This document shows positions 24,740-34,283 of a stretch of 64,000 nucleotides of DNA, in pieces. Source of the DNA: SSC3 sp963769585 (lineage in GTDB: Bacteria; Actinomycetota; Actinomycetes; Propionibacteriales; Nocardioidaceae); NCBI GenBank assembly GCA_963769585.1, contig CAVYMJ010000006.1, positions 620,001 through 684,000 of the forward strand, given 5' to 3'. Below the pieces are notes generated by a model that made no database searches, was not told the origin of the DNA, and saw only the letters and a list, made by a program, of their open reading frames with translations. The translations under genes were made by a program, and so were the position numbers. Numbering within the stretch: position 1 is the stretch's first letter; every line of letters starts with the position of its first letter.

Positions 24740-25531
24740 GTGAGTAGCACTGCAGTCATCGAAGAGCCGACCAGGTCCGAGCGCCACGAATTGACGATCG
24801 ACCTGTTGACAGAGGCAACCACAGCTTCCCTCCCGCGCCGACGCGCCCTGCAGGAAGAAGTCGTCCGCCTCAACATGCCGCTAGCCCGGACCCTTGCCAA
24901 CCGGTACGCCGGCCGCGGCATCCCGCTCGACGACCTCCGCCAGGTGGCCTACCTGGGCTTGGTGAAGGCCGTGCGTGGCTACGACCCGGAGAGAGGCCGG
25001 GAGTTCCTCGGGTACGCCATCCCCACCATCAGGGGTGAGATCCGGCGGCATTTCCGGGACGCCGGCTGGACCGTACGCCCGCCCCGGCGTATCCAGGAAC
25101 TCCAGGCCCGGCTGTGGGCCGCCGATGCCGAGCTTACGCAGCTTCTGCATCGGTCGCCCACGGCCCCCGAGCTCGCTGAGGAGCTCGACGTCTCGGTCGA
25201 TGACGTCTTGGAGGCGCTTTCTGCCGACGGTTGCTTCGCGCCGAGCTCGCTGGACGCCCCCGCGCAGGACAGCGAAGCCGGCAGCCTGGCCGAACGGCTC
25301 GGCGACCTGGACGGCGAGTTCGGGCGCTGCGAGGCGAGAATCATGCTGGCCGACGCAGTGCGAAACCTGGGGGAGCGCGACCGGACCATCCTGAGACTGC
25401 GCTTCTTCGAGGGCTGGACCCAGCAGCAGATCGGCGAGGAAGTTGGGGTAACCCAGATGCAGATCTCGCGCCTGATCACCCGGATCCTCGCCGATCTCAA
25501 GGACTCGATCACCGGCGGCAAGGCCGCGTGA
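24740..25531 (+). CDS. SigB/SigF-subfamily RNA polymerase sigma factor
   Basis: 263 residues from the GTG at 24740, preceded by AGAGGTGA; a GTG at 24692 would add 16 residues and also has GAGGA nearby. Region 2 reads GIPLDDLRQVAYLGLVKAVR and DPERGREFLGYAIPTI with GEIRRHFRD. Region 3 holds RIQELQARL. Region 4 is ILRLRFFEGWTQQQIGEEVG then TQMQISRLITRIL. This is the general-stress sigma-70 group 3 class. No anti-sigma or anti-anti-sigma gene is adjacent, which is unusual for the class. Confidence 0.93.
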   Translation: MSSTAVIEEPTRSERHELTIDLLTEATTASLPRRRALQEEVVRLNMPLARTLANRYAGRGIPLDDLRQVAYLGLVKAVRGYDPERGREFLGYAIPTIRGEIRRHFRDAGWTVRPPRRIQELQARLWAADAELTQLLHRSPTAPELAEELDVSVDDVLEALSADGCFAPSSLDAPAQDSEAGSLAERLGDLDGEFGRCEARIMLADAVRNLGERDRTILRLRFFEGWTQQQIGEEVGVTQMQISRLITRILADLKDSITGGKAA

Positions 25532-25573
25532 CCGCTGCCGAGGACGGCGGGGAGTAGCCGGGCCACCGACGCT

Positions 25574-25617
25574 CTCCGGCTCCCGGCCTCCTCCCTTATT
25601 TGCCCCGGGAGCCGGAG
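25574..25617. terminator. 13-bp perfect hairpin between the sigma factor and recC
   Basis: CTCCGGCTCCCGG (25574-25586) pairs exactly with CCGGGAGCCGGAG (25605-25617) around an 18-base loop. It lies 42 bp after the sigma stop and 68 bp before recC. There is no U-run, as is usual for actinobacterial terminators. Confidence 0.65.
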
Positions 25618-25685
25618 GGTGCCCCCGCCGACTGTGTCGGCAGGCTCCACTAGCGTGAGCGCATCAGCCTTCCAGGGGGTGCACG

Positions 25686-28600
25686 GTGCTCACGATCCAC
25701 CGCTCCGAGCGAGCCGACCGACTGGTCGCCGCGCTCGCCGGGGTGCTCGCCGCGCCACCGGAGGATCCGTTCACACCTGAGGTCGTCGCGGTGCCCTCGC
25801 GCGGGGTGGAGCGCTGGATCTCCCAGAGCCTCGCCTCGCGGCTCGGCGCCGGGCCGGGCGGCTCGGACGGCGTCTGCGCCCATGTGCAGTTCCCGTCGCC
25901 CTCCCGGCTCGTCGCGGACGCTGTCGCCCGGGCCGCGGGGCTCGACCCCGCCGACGACCCGTGGGCCGTACGCCGGCTGCCCTGGGCGGTGCTGGAGGTG
26001 GTCGACGACTGCGGCGGGGAGGACTGGTGCAGCACCCTCGGGCGGCACCTCGGCCTCGCTGGTGACGGTGACCTCGAGCACCGCCGGGGCCGACGCGTCC
26101 TGGTGGCCCAGAAGCTGGCCGGACTCTTCACCTCCTACGCCGCCCAGCGGCCCGACATGGTGCGGGAGTGGATCGCTGATCAGGACGGAGACCTGGAGGG
26201 CGACCTGCGCTGGCAGCCGGAGCTGTTCCGGCGGCTGAGGAGTCACCTGGGCACGCCCAGTCCGGCCGAGCGGCTCGGGGACGCCTGCGCCGCGCTCCGG
26301 GCCACCCCTGCCCTGGCTGACCTGCCTCAGCGGATCTCGCTGTTCGGGCCGACGCGTCTGACGGTGGACCAGCTCCAGGTGGTCGATGCCCTGGCCGAGC
26401 ACCGCGACGTACACCTGTGGATGCCGCACCCGTCCCATGGACTCTGGGAGCGCGTCGACCAGGCGCCTGCCGGGCCGACGACCCGGAGCGAGGACCCGAC
26501 CGCCACCCTTGCCGAGCATCCACTGATCGCCAGCCTCGGGCGGGACACCCGGGAGCTTCAGCTGCTGCTCCGCGAGCACGCGAGCCCCGATGCGGTCCTG
26601 CACCACCCGGCCGACGTCGCGCCGACCGACCTGCTCAGGCGCCTGCAGCGTGACCTGCACGAGGACCGGGCTCCGGCAGCGGACCTGACGATGACGGCCG
26701 ACGACCGGTCGGTGCAGGTGCACTCCTGCCACGGGCGCCTTCGCCAGGTCGAGGTGATGCGTGAGGTCCTGCTGGGGCTTCTCCAAGACGACCCGACCCT
26801 CGAGCTGCGCGACGTGGTCGTGATGTGCCCTGACATCGAGGCCTTCGCTCCGCTCATCTCGGCGACGTTCGGGCTCGTGGACGAGGAGGAGCGCAGTGGT
26901 CATCCTGCCCATCGGCTACGCGTCCGCCTGGCCGACCGGTCGCTGAAGCAGACGAACCCGGTCCTGTCCGCGCTCGGCCGGCTGCTGGAGTTCCCCGATG
27001 CGCGGCTCACCGTGTCGGAGGTGCTCGACTTCGCTGCCCTGGCACCGGTACGGCGACGCTTCCGGCTCGACGACGAGGCCTTGGAGCGGCTCGGTGACTG
27101 GGTCCGCCGGTCCGGCGTGCGTTGGGGGCTCGACGTACAGGCTCGGGCGCGGTACCAGCTGGAGGCCGTGCCGCAGAACACCTGGGAGTCCGGACTCGAC
27201 CGCCTGCTCGTCGGCGTCGCCATGGACGAGGAGGACCTGCGCACCTTCGCCGGGGTGCTGCCTCTCGACGACGTCGACTCCGGCGAGATCGACCTTGCCG
27301 GACGCTTCGCCGAGCTGGTTGACCGGATCGCTGCCGCGGTCGCTGCGCTGTCGCGCCAGCAGACACTGGTCGAATGGGTCGAGGCCCTAGAGGAGGCCAT
27401 CGACGGTCTGACGGCCGTGACGATGAGTGACGGGTGGCAGCTCACGCAGGCGCGTGCCCAGCTGGCGGCGGCGGTCGACGGCGCCGGGGATCGGGCCACG
27501 ACCGTGCAGCTCGCGCTCGCTGACGTGCGCTCGCTGCTGGCCTCGCTGCTCGAAGGACGGCCCACCCGGGCCAACTTCCGCACCGGCCATCTCACGGTGT
27601 GCTCGATGGTCCCGATGCGGTCGGTGCCACACCGCGTGGTCATCCTGCTCGGGCTCGACGACCAGGCCTTCCCAAGGCATGCCTACCTGGACGGGGACGA
27701 CGTGCTTGCCCGTCGACCTCGGGTCGGTGAGCGCGACGCTCGCACCGAGGACCGGCAGCTCTTTCTGGACGCCATCCTCGCCGCCCAGGAGCGGCTCGTG
27801 CTCCTCTACAGCGGTCATGACGAGCGCACCGGTGCCGAGCGTCCCCCGGCGGTGCCGCTGGGCGAGCTGCTCGACGTGCTGGACCGCACCGCGACGGTGA
27901 ACCAGGCGCCAGACCAGGCGGGGAGCCAGGGGTCGAACCAGGGGAGGAGCGTGCGGGACCGGGTCCTGGTCGAGCACCCGTTGCAGCCCTTCGACCCGAG
28001 GAACTTCGAGCCCGGCGAGCTGGTTCCCGACCTGCCGTTCAGCTTCGACCCCGCGGCCCTGGAAGGCGGTCGTGCCCTGACCCGCGCACGGACGGGCCGC
28101 CCGGCGTTCCTCGAGCAGGCGCTCTCCGTCGACAGACCGGTAGTTGCGCTCGATGAGCTGGCGGCCTTCCTCGAGCACCCGGTCAAGGCCTTCCTCCGGC
28201 AGCGGCTGCAGCTCGCGTTCCCCGGCGAGGAAACCGACTCCTCCGACGCATTGACTGTCGACCTCGACGGCCTGTCCAGCTGGCAGATCGGCAACCGCCT
28301 GCTATCGGCCGGACTGGCTGGCGGCGACGCCGCTGCCGCGGTCTCGGCCGAGGTCGCGCGCGGCGAGCTACCTCCGGGCACCCTTGGTCGCGCTGCACTC
28401 GACCCGATCCTGGAGTCGGTGCGCCTGCTGGTCGACAAGAGCAGCGGGCTGCGCTCGGGCACCCCGACCAGCGTCGACGTCGACATCACGCTGCCATCCG
28501 GCCCACGGCTGCTTGGCACTGTCGCGCAGGTGTACGGCGACTGCGTGGTCCGCATCGAGTACTCCAAGCTCAAGCCGAAGCACCGGCTCGTCGGCTGGCT

Positions 28601-29060
28601 GCGGGCACTGGCGCTGACGGCCCATGCCCCGACGAGCCCATGGCGCTCGATGGTCGCCGGCCGCGGGGACCGCGGCATCGCGTACTCCCACCTCGCAGGC
28701 CTGAGCGCAGCGCAGGCGTCGGCCGAGCTCGACTCCCTGGTCCAGCTCTACCTGCTCGGTCTGACCCAGCCCCTGCCGCTGACCGAGGTGGCCTCGTCGA
28801 CGTACGCCGAGTGGCGTGACAAGGGCGCGCAGCCAGCCGACGCCGTCGACCGGGCACGGGCGACCTGGAAGCGGACCAGCCGCAGCGGCTCGGCGTATGG
28901 CGAGTTCGCCGATGCCGCCCATCTCCGGGTCTGGGGCGAGGTCGAGTTCGAGGTCCTGCTGCGGCAGCCGTCCGCGCCGGGCGTCGAGGAGCCGACGCTG
29001 TTCGAGTCACTGGCTCGCCGGCTGTGGCAGCCGCTGCTGTCGGTGGAGGCGAGGGGCTGA
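25686..29060 (+). CDS. recC: Exodeoxyribonuclease V gamma subunit
   Basis: 1124 residues, matching RecC. The GTG start has AGGGGG upstream. N-terminal SRGVERWISQSLASRLG and later VQVHSCHGRLRQVEVMREVL are RecC family motifs. TVCSMVPMRSVPHRVVILLGL lies in the inactivated helicase-like part, and the C-terminal third has the nuclease-like fold without catalytic residues. It forms the RecBCD heterotrimer that resects and protects DNA double-strand ends. First gene of recC-recB-recD. Confidence 0.94.
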   Translation: MLTIHRSERADRLVAALAGVLAAPPEDPFTPEVVAVPSRGVERWISQSLASRLGAGPGGSDGVCAHVQFPSPSRLVADAVARAAGLDPADDPWAVRRLPWAVLEVVDDCGGEDWCSTLGRHLGLAGDGDLEHRRGRRVLVAQKLAGLFTSYAAQRPDMVREWIADQDGDLEGDLRWQPELFRRLRSHLGTPSPAERLGDACAALRATPALADLPQRISLFGPTRLTVDQLQVVDALAEHRDVHLWMPHPSHGLWERVDQAPAGPTTRSEDPTATLAEHPLIASLGRDTRELQLLLREHASPDAVLHHPADVAPTDLLRRLQRDLHEDRAPAADLTMTADDRSVQVHSCHGRLRQVEVMREVLLGLLQDDPTLELRDVVVMCPDIEAFAPLISATFGLVDEEERSGHPAHRLRVRLADRSLKQTNPVLSALGRLLEFPDARLTVSEVLDFAALAPVRRRFRLDDEALERLGDWVRRSGVRWGLDVQARARYQLEAVPQNTWESGLDRLLVGVAMDEEDLRTFAGVLPLDDVDSGEIDLAGRFAELVDRIAAAVAALSRQQTLVEWVEALEEAIDGLTAVTMSDGWQLTQARAQLAAAVDGAGDRATTVQLALADVRSLLASLLEGRPTRANFRTGHLTVCSMVPMRSVPHRVVILLGLDDQAFPRHAYLDGDDVLARRPRVGERDARTEDRQLFLDAILAAQERLVLLYSGHDERTGAERPPAVPLGELLDVLDRTATVNQAPDQAGSQGSNQGRSVRDRVLVEHPLQPFDPRNFEPGELVPDLPFSFDPAALEGGRALTRARTGRPAFLEQALSVDRPVVALDELAAFLEHPVKAFLRQRLQLAFPGEETDSSDALTVDLDGLSSWQIGNRLLSAGLAGGDAAAAVSAEVARGELPPGTLGRAALDPILESVRLLVDKSSGLRSGTPTSVDVDITLPSGPRLLGTVAQVYGDCVVRIEYSKLKPKHRLVGWLRALALTAHAPTSPWRSMVAGRGDRGIAYSHLAGLSAAQASAELDSLVQLYLLGLTQPLPLTEVASSTYAEWRDKGAQPADAVDRARATWKRTSRSGSAYGEFADAAHLRVWGEVEFEVLLRQPSAPGVEEPTLFESLARRLWQPLLSVEARG

Positions 29061-29061
29061 C

Positions 29062-32000
29062 ATGAGCCAGACCTACCTTCCCTACCACCTCGACGGGGAC
29101 CTGCCGAGCGGGTCGACCACCACGGTGCTGCAGGCCAGCGCCGGCACCGGCAAGACGCATGCCCTTGCCACCCTGGCCACTCGCTACGTCGCAGAGGGCG
29201 TGTCGCTGGACAGGATCATGCTGGTCACCTTCGGGCGCGCGGCAACCGTCGAGCTTCGCGAGCGGGTGCGCCAGCGGATGGGCCAGGCCGTCCGGCTGCT
29301 CGACGACCCGCGGGGCGCGGCCGCCCACGCCGACCCGGTGATCCGCCTGTTGGCCGCGGGAGAGCCGACCGAGGTCGGCGAGCGACGAAGGCGGCTCCTC
29401 AGGGCCTTGGCGAACTTCGACGCCGCGACGATCTCCACCACGCACGGTTTCTGCAGCCAGATGCTGCAGGGCCTGGGGGTCGCCGCAGACGTCGACCCCG
29501 GAGTCGCCTTCGTGGACAGTGCAACCGACCTGGTGACCGAGGTGGTCACCGACCTGTACGTGCAGGCCTTCGGCCGCGTGGGCAGCGACGTCGCCCCCTT
29601 CCCCTTCTCGGTGGCCAAGCAGATCGCCCAGACCGTCGTGGGGGACCCGGCCACCCGGATCGAGCCCCGTGATGCCGAGCCGGGCAGCGTGGCGCTCCGC
29701 CGGGTCAGGCTGGCCGAGGTCGTTCGCCGCGAGGTCGCGCTCCGCAAACGCCGCGGGCGGATCCAGGACTACGACGACCTGCTCGTCCACCTGCGGGACG
29801 CGCTCGTCGACGAGCACACGGGTGCTGCCGCACAGGACCGAATCCGCAGCCGCTACGACATCGTCCTGGTCGACGAGTTCCAGGACACCGACGCCGTGCA
29901 GTGGGAGATCCTGCACCGGACCTTCCACGGCACCCGGACGCTGGTGCTGATCGGTGACCCCAAGCAGGCGATCTACGCCTTCCGTGGCGCCGACGTACAC
30001 ACCTACCTCCTGGCGACGGGGGTAGCCGAGGAGCAGAAGACCCTCGACACCAACTGGCGTGGCGATGCCGCTCTGGTCGGCGCGCTCGGCCAGGTGATGG
30101 AGGGTGTGGCCCTGGGCGACCCACGGATCACTGTCGGTCGGGTGCAGGCGCAGCATCAGGAGCGCAGGCTGTCCGGGGCACCGATCCAGGAACCCCTCCG
30201 GCTGCGCGTGGTCACCCGCGACCATGTCCCGCCCGAGTCGAACAAGCCGATGGCCAACGTCGGCGCGGTCCGCTCGTACGTCGCCCGGGACGTTGCACGC
30301 GACATCGTCGCCCTCCTCGAGTCGGGGGCGACCCTGGCCGACGGAGGCGCCGTACGCGGGGTGCGGCCCGACGACATCGCCGTGCTGATCCAGCGCAACC
30401 TCGACGGTGTCACCGTCCGTGACGAGCTCGCGGCGCTAGGCGTCCCGGTCGTGCTTACCGGGACGGCGAGCGTCTTCCAGTCCGAGGCCGCCCGGGACTG
30501 GTTGACCCTGTTGAGCGCGCTGGAGCAACCGCACCGACCTGGGCTTGGCCGGACGGCGGCGCTCACCAACTTCGTCGGATGGACCGCGGCGCAGCTTGCG
30601 AACGCCACCGACAGCGAGCTCGACGAGCACGGCGCCCGTCTGCGTCGCTGGGGTGACCTCCTCGACCAGCGTGGGGTTGCAGCCCTGTTGGAGGCGGTGA
30701 CCTCTTCGGCGGAGCTGGCGCCGCGGGTGTTGGGCCGGGTCGGAGGCGAGCGTCTGCTTACCGACCTGCGGCATGTCGGTCAGGCGCTGCATCTGGCTGC
30801 CACCGAGGGCGAGAGCGGGGTGGCCTCACTGGTGCAGTGGCTCCGACAGCGGATCGCCGAGGCCAGCATGGACGTCAACGAGGACCGGAGCCGCCGGCTC
30901 GAGTCCGACGCAAAGGCCGTACAGGTGATCACCGTGCACCGGAGCAAGGGACTGGAGTTCCCGATCGTGTACGCACCGTTCCTGTGGAGCCGTGCTGTGC
31001 CGTGGGAGCGAGGCCCGCTGTTGTTGCACGACCAGGACGGGGCCAGGGTGCGCGACGTCGGCGGTGAGCAGGGCCCTGGCTACCAGCAGCGTGAGGAGCG
31101 CCATGAGCGCGAGGACGCCGACGAGGACCTCCGCCTGGCCTACGTAGCCCTGACTCGTGCACGGTCGCAGGTGGTCACCTGGTGGGCGCCCTCGCACAAC
31201 ACCAAGACCTCGCCGATCCACCGCCTCCTGCTGGGTGCCGCCGATGAACAGGGGGTCTTGCCGGGGTCGGTCAAGGTACTGGCGGATCGTGCCGTCCGCG
31301 AGAGCCTCGACGGTCTGGCCGCGAGGTCTGCCGGAGGCATCTCCGTCGAGTCGGCCGACCTCGGGCCGGCCACGCCGTGGCGGCAACCGCCGGAGACGCG
31401 TCAGGAGCTTTCTGCTCGACGGCTGGACCGCCCGCTGGACCTGACCTGGGTCCGGACGTCGTACTCCGGGCTCACCGCCGAGCTGCACGACCGTCCCCAC
31501 GAGGTGACCAGCGAGGTGGAGTCACCCGGGACGGTCGACGAGCCCGAGCTCGTGTCGCTCGACGAGGCCCCGCCCCCGGAGGCGCTGCCCTCGCCAATGG
31601 GTGGGCTCCCGGTCGGTGCGGCCTTCGGCACCTTGGTCCACTCGGTGCTCGAGGAGCTGGAGTTCACCGCGCCCGACCTGAGGGCCGCGCTGGTCGCGCG
31701 CTGCGCGGCTGTCGGATCGCAGCGCTATGCCGGGGTGTCGCCCGACGACCTGGCGGACGCGTTGCTGCCGTCGCTGCTCACGCCGTTGGGTCCCCTCGGC
31801 GAGGGCCGACGCCTGGCCGACTTCGCACCGCGGGACGTGCTCGCCGAGATGGAGTACGAGTATCCGCTCGCCGGCGGGCAGTCAGCTCGACCGCGAGGCG
31901 CCACGGTCGGTGAGATCGGTGAGCTGCTTGCCGAGCAGCTGCCCGAGGGGGACCCGATGCGCCCCTACGCGGCCGACCTGGCAGTCCCCGAGCTGAAGGA

Positions 32001-32415
32001 CAAGCCCCTGCGCGGCTTCATCGGGGGTTTCCTCGACGCGATCCTTCGGGTGCGGGACCACGACGGTGTGCCGCGCTACGTCGTGGTGGACTACAAGACC
32101 AACTGGCTCGGCGGGCGCGAGTCCCTGACCTCCTGGGACTACCGGGCCGACGCGTTGGTGGGGGCGATGCGGGACGCGCACTACCCCCTCCAGTCTCTGC
32201 TGTACGCCGTGGCCCTGCACCGCTTCCTGCGCTGGCGCCAGCCGGGCTACGACCCGCACACCCATCTTGGCGGGGTGCTGTACCTGTTCCTGCGCGGGAT
32301 GTGCGGGCCACAGACACCCGCCACTGAAGGCGTCCCCGCCGGGGTCTTCTCCTGGCGGCCGCCCGCCGAGCTGATCGTGGAGCTCTCCGACCTCTTCGAC
32401 CGGGGTGCACGATGA
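29062..32415 (+). CDS. recB: Exodeoxyribonuclease V beta subunit
   Basis: 1117 residues from the ATG one base after the recC stop. Walker A ASAGTGKTHALATLA is near residue 25. The UvrD-type motif II VLVDEFQDTDAVQWEIL and motif III GDPKQAIYAFRGADVHTY follow, with VITVHRSKGLEFPIVYAPF and LRLAYVALTRARSQV as motifs V and VI. The C-terminal nuclease domain has DAILRVRDHDG and VVVDYKTNWLG with the PD-(D/E)XK Asp and Lys. It supplies 3'-5' helicase and nuclease activity. Confidence 0.95.
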   Translation: MSQTYLPYHLDGDLPSGSTTTVLQASAGTGKTHALATLATRYVAEGVSLDRIMLVTFGRAATVELRERVRQRMGQAVRLLDDPRGAAAHADPVIRLLAAGEPTEVGERRRRLLRALANFDAATISTTHGFCSQMLQGLGVAADVDPGVAFVDSATDLVTEVVTDLYVQAFGRVGSDVAPFPFSVAKQIAQTVVGDPATRIEPRDAEPGSVALRRVRLAEVVRREVALRKRRGRIQDYDDLLVHLRDALVDEHTGAAAQDRIRSRYDIVLVDEFQDTDAVQWEILHRTFHGTRTLVLIGDPKQAIYAFRGADVHTYLLATGVAEEQKTLDTNWRGDAALVGALGQVMEGVALGDPRITVGRVQAQHQERRLSGAPIQEPLRLRVVTRDHVPPESNKPMANVGAVRSYVARDVARDIVALLESGATLADGGAVRGVRPDDIAVLIQRNLDGVTVRDELAALGVPVVLTGTASVFQSEAARDWLTLLSALEQPHRPGLGRTAALTNFVGWTAAQLANATDSELDEHGARLRRWGDLLDQRGVAALLEAVTSSAELAPRVLGRVGGERLLTDLRHVGQALHLAATEGESGVASLVQWLRQRIAEASMDVNEDRSRRLESDAKAVQVITVHRSKGLEFPIVYAPFLWSRAVPWERGPLLLHDQDGARVRDVGGEQGPGYQQREERHEREDADEDLRLAYVALTRARSQVVTWWAPSHNTKTSPIHRLLLGAADEQGVLPGSVKVLADRAVRESLDGLAARSAGGISVESADLGPATPWRQPPETRQELSARRLDRPLDLTWVRTSYSGLTAELHDRPHEVTSEVESPGTVDEPELVSLDEAPPPEALPSPMGGLPVGAAFGTLVHSVLEELEFTAPDLRAALVARCAAVGSQRYAGVSPDDLADALLPSLLTPLGPLGEGRRLADFAPRDVLAEMEYEYPLAGGQSARPRGATVGEIGELLAEQLPEGDPMRPYAADLAVPELKDKPLRGFIGGFLDAILRVRDHDGVPRYVVVDYKTNWLGGRESLTSWDYRADALVGAMRDAHYPLQSLLYAVALHRFLRWRQPGYDPHTHLGGVLYLFLRGMCGPQTPATEGVPAGVFSWRPPAELIVELSDLFDRGAR

Positions 32416-34271
32416 CAACCGAGCTGCATCGGTCGGTCCGACCGCGTCGGGCCGCTGGCCTCCTCGCGGAGTTCGTCGACGCGGGAGTCCTCGAGAGCGC
32501 TGACGTCCACGTGGCCACCCGACTGGCGCACCTGGCCGCTGAGCAGGACGAGATGGTCCGGCTCGCGGTGGCACTGGCCGTGCGGGCTGTGCGCCACGGC
32601 GCCGTCTGTCTCGAGCTCGCCCAGGTCCAGGGCTCGGTCGGGGTCGAGGACGCCGACGACGACACGGTCGCCAAGCTCGCGGCGCTGCAGTGGCCCGACC
32701 CCCAGGTCTGGACGTCGACCCTTCGGGAGAGCCCCCTGGTGGCGGTCGACGACACCGGTGGCCCCGGTCGTCCCCTCCGTCTGGTCGGGGGCCTGCTCTA
32801 CCTGGACCGCTACTGGCGGCAGGAAGAGGTGATCGCCCGAGCGGTCGACGAGCGACGCCGTCGGGAGGCGCCCTCAGTCGACGTCGACCGGCTCCGGGTC
32901 GCGCTTGCCCGGCTCTTCCCGAGCCCCGCGCCCGACCGCCAGCGGCTGGCGGCAGCCGTTGCCGTCCAGCGCTGGATGACCGTCTTGGCGGGGGGCCCTG
33001 GCACCGGCAAGACGACCACGGTGGCCAAGCTGCTGGCTGGGCTTCGCGACCAGCCAGGCGCGCCGTTGCGGATCGCGCTGGCCGCGCCGACGGGCAAGGC
33101 CGCAGCTCGGCTCGAGGAGGCTGTGCGTGAGGTGGTGGACACCTTGGACGCAGCCGACCGGGACCGATTGGGTCAGCTTCCCGCGACCACGATCCACCGT
33201 CTGCTCGGCTGGAAGCCGGGCGCCCGGACCCGGTTCAAGCACGATCGTGACAACCGGTTGCCCTACGACGTGGTTGTCGTCGACGAGGCCTCGATGGTGT
33301 CGCTGACCCTGATGGCCCGGCTGGTCGATGCACTGCGGGTGGACACCCGGCTGATCCTGGTCGGCGACCCCGACCAGCTCGCCTCCGTCGAGGCCGGAGC
33401 CGTCCTCGGTGATCTCGTGCAGCGCCCCGCCCCGGCGGTAACGGAACCCCAGGCGGATCTTTCCGATCTGGTCCCGGCCGAGGTCGCTGAGCTCGACCGG
33501 TCCGAGCTGGCCCGCACCCGCGGCTCAGGCGTCGTGACGCTGACCCACGTGCATCGCCATGGCGGCACCATCAAGGCGCTCGCCGAGGCAATCAAGGCGG
33601 CGGACGCCGACCAGGTGATCGAGCTCCTGGCTGCCGGCGAAGGGGTCAGGCTCACCGCCCCAGACGACCTCGTCGAAGTCCGCGACGACGTCGTACAGGC
33701 TGGCCTGGCGCTGAGGAGCAGCGCGCTGGCGGGCGACGGTCCAGCTGCGCTCGCCGCCCTGGGGCGACATCGGCTTCTGTGCGCGCATCGCGAGGGACCG
33801 TTCGGCGTCTCCCACTGGAGCCGTCAGGTCGAGGAGTGGTTGAGGCAGGAGCAGCCGGAGTACGCGCGTGCCGGTCTGTGGTATGTCGGCCGCCCGCTGC
33901 TGGTCACCAGCAACGACCGAGACCTCGGCCTCTTCAACGGCGACACCGGTGTGGTAGTCGACCTGAACGGCCAGCCGACGGCCGTCTTCGGGAAGGGCGA
34001 CGGCATCCAGACCTTCGCCACCAACCGACTTTCCGAGGTTGCCACCGTGCACGCTATGTCGGTGCACAAGAGCCAGGGAAGCCAGTTCGACGGAGTCACC
34101 CTCGTGCTGCCGGAGCCGACCTCGCCACTGCTGACCAGGGAGCTCTTCTACACCGCGGTCACCCGGGCGAAGTCCCAGGTGCGGGTGGTCGGCACCCCGG
34201 AGGCAGTCCGCGCCGCGGTGGGTCGCCGGATCCAGCGGGCCAGCGGGCTGGGCACCCCCCGGGTCCTCTGA
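32412..34271 (+). CDS. recD: Exodeoxyribonuclease V alpha subunit
   Basis: 619 residues, starting in an ATGA overlap with recB. Walker A is GGPGTGKTTTVAKLL, motif II VVVDEASMVSL, motif III VGDPDQLASVEAGAVLGDL, and the C-terminal AMSVHKSQGSQFDGV with FYTAVTRAKSQV are SF1B helicase motifs. It is the 5'-3' motor of RecBCD. The three-gene order with no intervening thioredoxin-like gene is as in mycobacteria. Confidence 0.95.
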   Translation: MTTELHRSVRPRRAAGLLAEFVDAGVLESADVHVATRLAHLAAEQDEMVRLAVALAVRAVRHGAVCLELAQVQGSVGVEDADDDTVAKLAALQWPDPQVWTSTLRESPLVAVDDTGGPGRPLRLVGGLLYLDRYWRQEEVIARAVDERRRREAPSVDVDRLRVALARLFPSPAPDRQRLAAAVAVQRWMTVLAGGPGTGKTTTVAKLLAGLRDQPGAPLRIALAAPTGKAAARLEEAVREVVDTLDAADRDRLGQLPATTIHRLLGWKPGARTRFKHDRDNRLPYDVVVVDEASMVSLTLMARLVDALRVDTRLILVGDPDQLASVEAGAVLGDLVQRPAPAVTEPQADLSDLVPAEVAELDRSELARTRGSGVVTLTHVHRHGGTIKALAEAIKAADADQVIELLAAGEGVRLTAPDDLVEVRDDVVQAGLALRSSALAGDGPAALAALGRHRLLCAHREGPFGVSHWSRQVEEWLRQEQPEYARAGLWYVGRPLLVTSNDRDLGLFNGDTGVVVDLNGQPTAVFGKGDGIQTFATNRLSEVATVHAMSVHKSQGSQFDGVTLVLPEPTSPLLTRELFYTAVTRAKSQVRVVGTPEAVRAAVGRRIQRASGLGTPRVL

Positions 34272-34283
34272 CTCAGCGGCCGG

